Below, piece by piece: positions 5,898 through 8,298 of a stretch of DNA of 8,298 nt. This stretch comes from Pseudomonadota bacterium (lineage in GTDB: Bacteria > Pseudomonadota > Alphaproteobacteria > Rhizobiales > Hyphomicrobiaceae): the NCBI GenBank assembly GCA_023428365.1, contig JAEYYQ010000132.1, positions 1 through 8,298 on the forward strand. The letters run 5' to 3'. The position numbers and the translations under genes were made by a program. The notes under the pieces are model-generated. The model was not told the DNA's origin, did not search any database, and saw nothing but the letters and a program-made list of their open reading frames with translations. The first letter of the stretch is position 1. The number at the start of each line of letters is the position of its first letter.

Positions 5898-7002
5898 CGC
5901 CCGCTGCCAGGCGGCGTTCAACGAAGATCGAGTAGCGCGACATCCCAAAGCAGAAAATCCAGAACACCAGCCCCGCGAAGACATAACCGGTCATCGCGGT
6001 GGTCGGCGAGAACCACTTTGCATCGGTCATGTTCTGCTGGACGATACCAAGCAGGTCGAAGATGCCGATGATCAGCACGAGGCTTGTATCCTTGAACAAG
6101 CCGATGAACGTATTGACGATGCCCGGAATAACGAGCTTCAGCGCTTGCGGAAGAACAATGAGACCCATCTTCATCGGATAGGTCAGCCCCAGCGCATCGG
6201 CGGCTTCGAACTGACCCTTTGGAATCGCCTGCAGGCCACCACGGATCACCTCCGCGAGATAGGCGGCTGAGAACAGCGCCACCATGATCAGTGCACGCAC
6301 CAGCTTATCGATGGTCACGCCCGTCGGCAGGAACAGCGGCAGCATGACCGACGCCATGAACAGAACGGTGATGAGCGGAACACCGCGCACGAACTCGATG
6401 AAACCGATACTCACCCATCGCACGATCGGCATTTGAGATCGCCGCCCCAGCGCGAGCAGAATGCCTATGGGAAACGCACCGGCGATGCCGACGCTGGCGA
6501 CAACCAGTGTGACGAGAAGGCCGCCCCACATCTCTGTCGGCACCACCGATAGACCGAGGCCACCATAGAGCAGAAAGAACGCCAGGATCGGGAAAATCCC
6601 GATCGTATAGATCGCCAACCAAAGCTTGCCCGGCACTGATGGGATCATCAGCGGAACCAGGCCCGCGACCGCCAGCACATACGTGAGATCGACGCGCCAG
6701 CGTTCTTCGAATGGATAACGCCCGTACATGAACTGGCTGAACTTGGCCTGGACGAAAGGCCAGCACGCACCGGCACCAGCGCGCGTACAGGCCGTGCCGT
6801 CCTCTCCAACCCACGTTGCATTGAGGAATGCCCAGTTCACCGCGCCCACGACGGCGACGTATGCGATATAGAGGCCGAGCAGCGTCAGGATCGTATTTCC
6901 CCAAGTGGAGAACAGATTCTGACGCGCCCAGCCTATAGGGCCGGTCGTCGCGCGGGGCGGCCGTATGGTGGCGACGGATGTCTCGGCAGCGATATCGGAC
7001 AT
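5887..7002 (-). CDS. aapM: General L-amino-acid ABC transporter permease AapM
   Basis: This encodes a 371-residue inner-membrane permease of the polar amino acid (HAAT) type, the AapM/BztC partner of an importer for a broad range of L-amino acids. An N-terminal membrane segment lies at about 36-58. A periplasmic loop follows with the family-typical GACWPFVQAKFSQFMYGRYP (77-96), and several more membrane segments run from about 107 onward. The ABC-ATPase docking loop matches the EAA consensus perfectly: E266-A-A, G272, then I282-x-L284-P285. Cys72 and Cys80 in the periplasmic loop could form a disulfide (inference). The ATG at 7002 has GGGAGG eight bases upstream, and only 13 bases separate it from the aapQ stop, so the two genes are co-transcribed. 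A terminator follows directly and no aapP ATPase gene is downstream, unlike the usual aapJQMP order. Confidence 0.93.
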   Translation of the reverse strand: MSDIAAETSVATIRPPRATTGPIGWARQNLFSTWGNTILTLLGLYIAYVAVVGAVNWAFLNATWVGEDGTACTRAGAGACWPFVQAKFSQFMYGRYPFEERWRVDLTYVLAVAGLVPLMIPSVPGKLWLAIYTIGIFPILAFFLLYGGLGLSVVPTEMWGGLLVTLVVASVGIAGAFPIGILLALGRRSQMPIVRWVSIGFIEFVRGVPLITVLFMASVMLPLFLPTGVTIDKLVRALIMVALFSAAYLAEVIRGGLQAIPKGQFEAADALGLTYPMKMGLIVLPQALKLVIPGIVNTFIGLFKDTSLVLIIGIFDLLGIVQQNMTDAKWFSPTTAMTGYVFAGLVFWIFCFGMSRYSIFVERRLAAGDRR

Positions 7003-7015
7003 GGTTCGCGCCTCC

Positions 7016-8215
7016 CTACCGTTCGACCAGCGCCATTCGGCGGTTGAACCAATTCATAAAGCCCGCGGTCAGCAAACTGATCGTGAGGAAGACGCCCATC
7101 GTCATCAGAATGACCTCGACGGCTTGGCCTGTCTGATTGAGCACCGTCCCGGTAAATACGCTGACGAAATCCGGATAGCCGATGGCCACCGCAAGCGACG
7201 AGTTCTTGGTCAGGTTGAGATACTGGCTGGTGAGTGGAGGAATGATGATCCGCGCCGCCTGCGGAATAACCACCAGCCTCAGCATCTGTCCGTTCGACAA
7301 TCCGACGGCTCGCGCGGCTTCCTTTTGCCCCTTCGGCACGCCGAGAATGCCGGCACGCACGATCTCTGCGATAAAGCTCGCCGTGTAGGTCGCAAGGCCA
7401 AGCAGCAAAGCGATGAACTCGGGCAGCATGACGATGCCGCCTTGGAAATTGAAGCCGCGCAGAACCGGATACTGCCAGTCGAGAGGAGATCCGAGCAGCA
7501 GGTAGACAATGAACGGCAGACCAAGAATGAGCCCCAGGCTGGTCCACAAAATCGGAAATTGCTGACCGGTAGCCCGCTGTCGCCGACGTGCCCAGAAATA
7601 CATGCCGATTGCCGCCACAGCACCAAGCAGCATCGTAATCAATACGACGCCGAAGCCCGTCTCCGGGACCGGGGCCGGTAGATAGAGTCCTCGTACATTG
7701 AGAAAGCCGCCGCCAGGCACTGCAACGCTCTGGCGCGGCGCCGGCAGGTTCTTCAGCACCGCGAAGTACCAGAACATGAGCTGCAGCAGCAGCGGCAGAT
7801 TGCGGATGGTCTCGACATAGACGGTGGCAATCTTCGCGATCAGCCAGTTCGAAGACAGGCGCGCGATGCCGATCAGAAATCCGAGAATGGTTGCAAACAC
7901 GATCCCCAGCGCGGCCACGACCAGGGTATTCAGCAAACCAGCCCAGAAGGCCCGCCCATAAGTTGATACGTTTGAATACTGGATGAGGGACTGCGAGATA
8001 TCGAAGCCCGACGTGCGATCGAGGAAGTCAAAGCCGGATGCGATATTCTGACGGCGGAGATTCTCCGAGACGTTGTTAACCACCCACCAGCCAACGCACA
8101 CCAGAGTGACCACCAGCAAAACCTGGTAAATGACCTGACGAACCTCAGGTCTGTAGAGCAGACTGGGTTGCGTGGGTGTGCGCGCCCCCGGACGATCCGG
8201 CATCGTCATTGCCAT
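7016..8215 (-). CDS. aapQ: General L-amino-acid ABC transporter permease AapQ
   Basis: This encodes a 399-residue inner-membrane permease, the size expected for AapQ/BztB, which pairs with AapM to form the channel of the general L-amino-acid importer. Predicted membrane segments lie near 27-47, 91-118, 125-155, 187-208, 222-243, 260-282 and 363-391. The segment SLIQYSNVSTYGRAFWAGLL (76-95) before the second helix is typical of AapQ. The EAA docking loop reads AEIVRAGILGVPKGQKEAAR from residue 283, with E299-A-A, G305 and the V-x-I-P ending at P318 that contacts the AapP ATPase. Three Met codons occur within the first five residues; the first (8215) is chosen because GGGAGGG lies eight bases before it. 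It is probably transcribed from a promoter upstream of aapJ, beyond the window. The 83 bases to the right edge show no other gene. Confidence 0.93.
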   Translation of the reverse strand: MAMTMPDRPGARTPTQPSLLYRPEVRQVIYQVLLVVTLVCVGWWVVNNVSENLRRQNIASGFDFLDRTSGFDISQSLIQYSNVSTYGRAFWAGLLNTLVVAALGIVFATILGFLIGIARLSSNWLIAKIATVYVETIRNLPLLLQLMFWYFAVLKNLPAPRQSVAVPGGGFLNVRGLYLPAPVPETGFGVVLITMLLGAVAAIGMYFWARRRQRATGQQFPILWTSLGLILGLPFIVYLLLGSPLDWQYPVLRGFNFQGGIVMLPEFIALLLGLATYTASFIAEIVRAGILGVPKGQKEAARAVGLSNGQMLRLVVIPQAARIIIPPLTSQYLNLTKNSSLAVAIGYPDFVSVFTGTVLNQTGQAVEVILMTMGVFLTISLLTAGFMNWFNRRMALVER

Positions 8216-8223
8216 CGCGTTTG

Positions 8224-8230
8224 CCCTCCC
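8224..8230 (-). promoter_or_regulatory. Shine-Dalgarno GGGAGGG deciding the aapQ start
   Basis: On the minus strand GGGAGGG lies eight bases before the ATG at 8215. The in-frame ATGs at 8209 and 8203 would be 14 and 20 bases away, beyond optimal spacing, so the first ATG is preferred. Confidence 0.75.
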
Positions 8231-8298
8231 GGTGCAGCGAAGTCCGCTCCATCTATGTCAGATAAGACAGACCCGAAAGCAGGAGCGCCGGCCTTTGC

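Noticed and set aside
6091..6111. Second GAAC-spaced repeat inside aapM as another LexA site
   Set aside because: The spacing is eight bases rather than seven and it lies inside a coding region.
8256..8269. TGTC-N6-GACA inverted repeat upstream of aapQ as a regulator site
   Set aside because: Only four-base arms, with no known matching regulator; likely chance.
8274..8298. Possible hairpin (AAAGCAGG with CCTTTGC) between aapJ and aapQ
   Set aside because: The pairing needs a bulge and the region is cut by the window edge, so it cannot be judged.

Overview
The window reads as ordinary chromosomal DNA from an alphaproteobacterium, most likely a member of the Hyphomicrobiales (Rhizobiales). 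This is inferred from gene content and codon style: moderately high GC, a general L-amino-acid transporter of the Aap/Bzt type, a bactofilin next to a Bcp-type peroxiredoxin, and a LexA site of the GTTC-N7-GTTC form used by alphaproteobacteria. I cannot name the genus. I see no insertion sequence, phage gene, tRNA, rRNA or CRISPR array. The only gene-free stretches are short: about 176, 40, 150, 26 and 13 bases, plus 83 bases at the right edge.

Left end, plus strand: the last 46 codons of a Bcp/PrxQ peroxiredoxin, then a gap of about 176 bases holding at most a weak terminator, then a 158-residue bactofilin. The bactofilin converges on a two-gene minus-strand operon at 4591 to 837. Its first gene encodes a YhaO/SbcD/Mre11-type metallophosphoesterase. 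Its second encodes an 874-residue YhaN/SbcC/Rad50-type coiled-coil ATPase, and the two coding regions share a four-base GTGA overlap. Together they are expected to form a DNA-end-processing nuclease and ATPase complex.

The most notable region is just upstream of this operon. A perfect GTTC-N7-GTTC LexA operator lies between a good -35 element (TTGCAA) and a good -10 element (CATTAT, 17-base spacer). The predicted transcription start falls on the A of the ATG. This predicts a LexA-repressed, DNA-damage-inducible, leaderless mRNA for the nuclease and ATPase pair. The nuclease also has two changed metal-ligand positions compared with SbcD/Mre11, and the ATPase lacks the CXXC zinc hook. The pair therefore looks like a distinct subfamily rather than plain SbcCD.

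Divergent from the operon lies a plus-strand FAD-dependent oxidoreductase resembling L-2-hydroxyglutarate oxidase/dehydrogenase. It converges on a minus-strand transporter operon, aapQ then aapM, encoding the two membrane permeases of a general L-amino-acid ABC importer. A hairpin overlapping the aapM stop codon ends that operon. The ATPase gene aapP, which usually follows aapM, is not there. The binding-protein gene aapJ would lie beyond the right edge.
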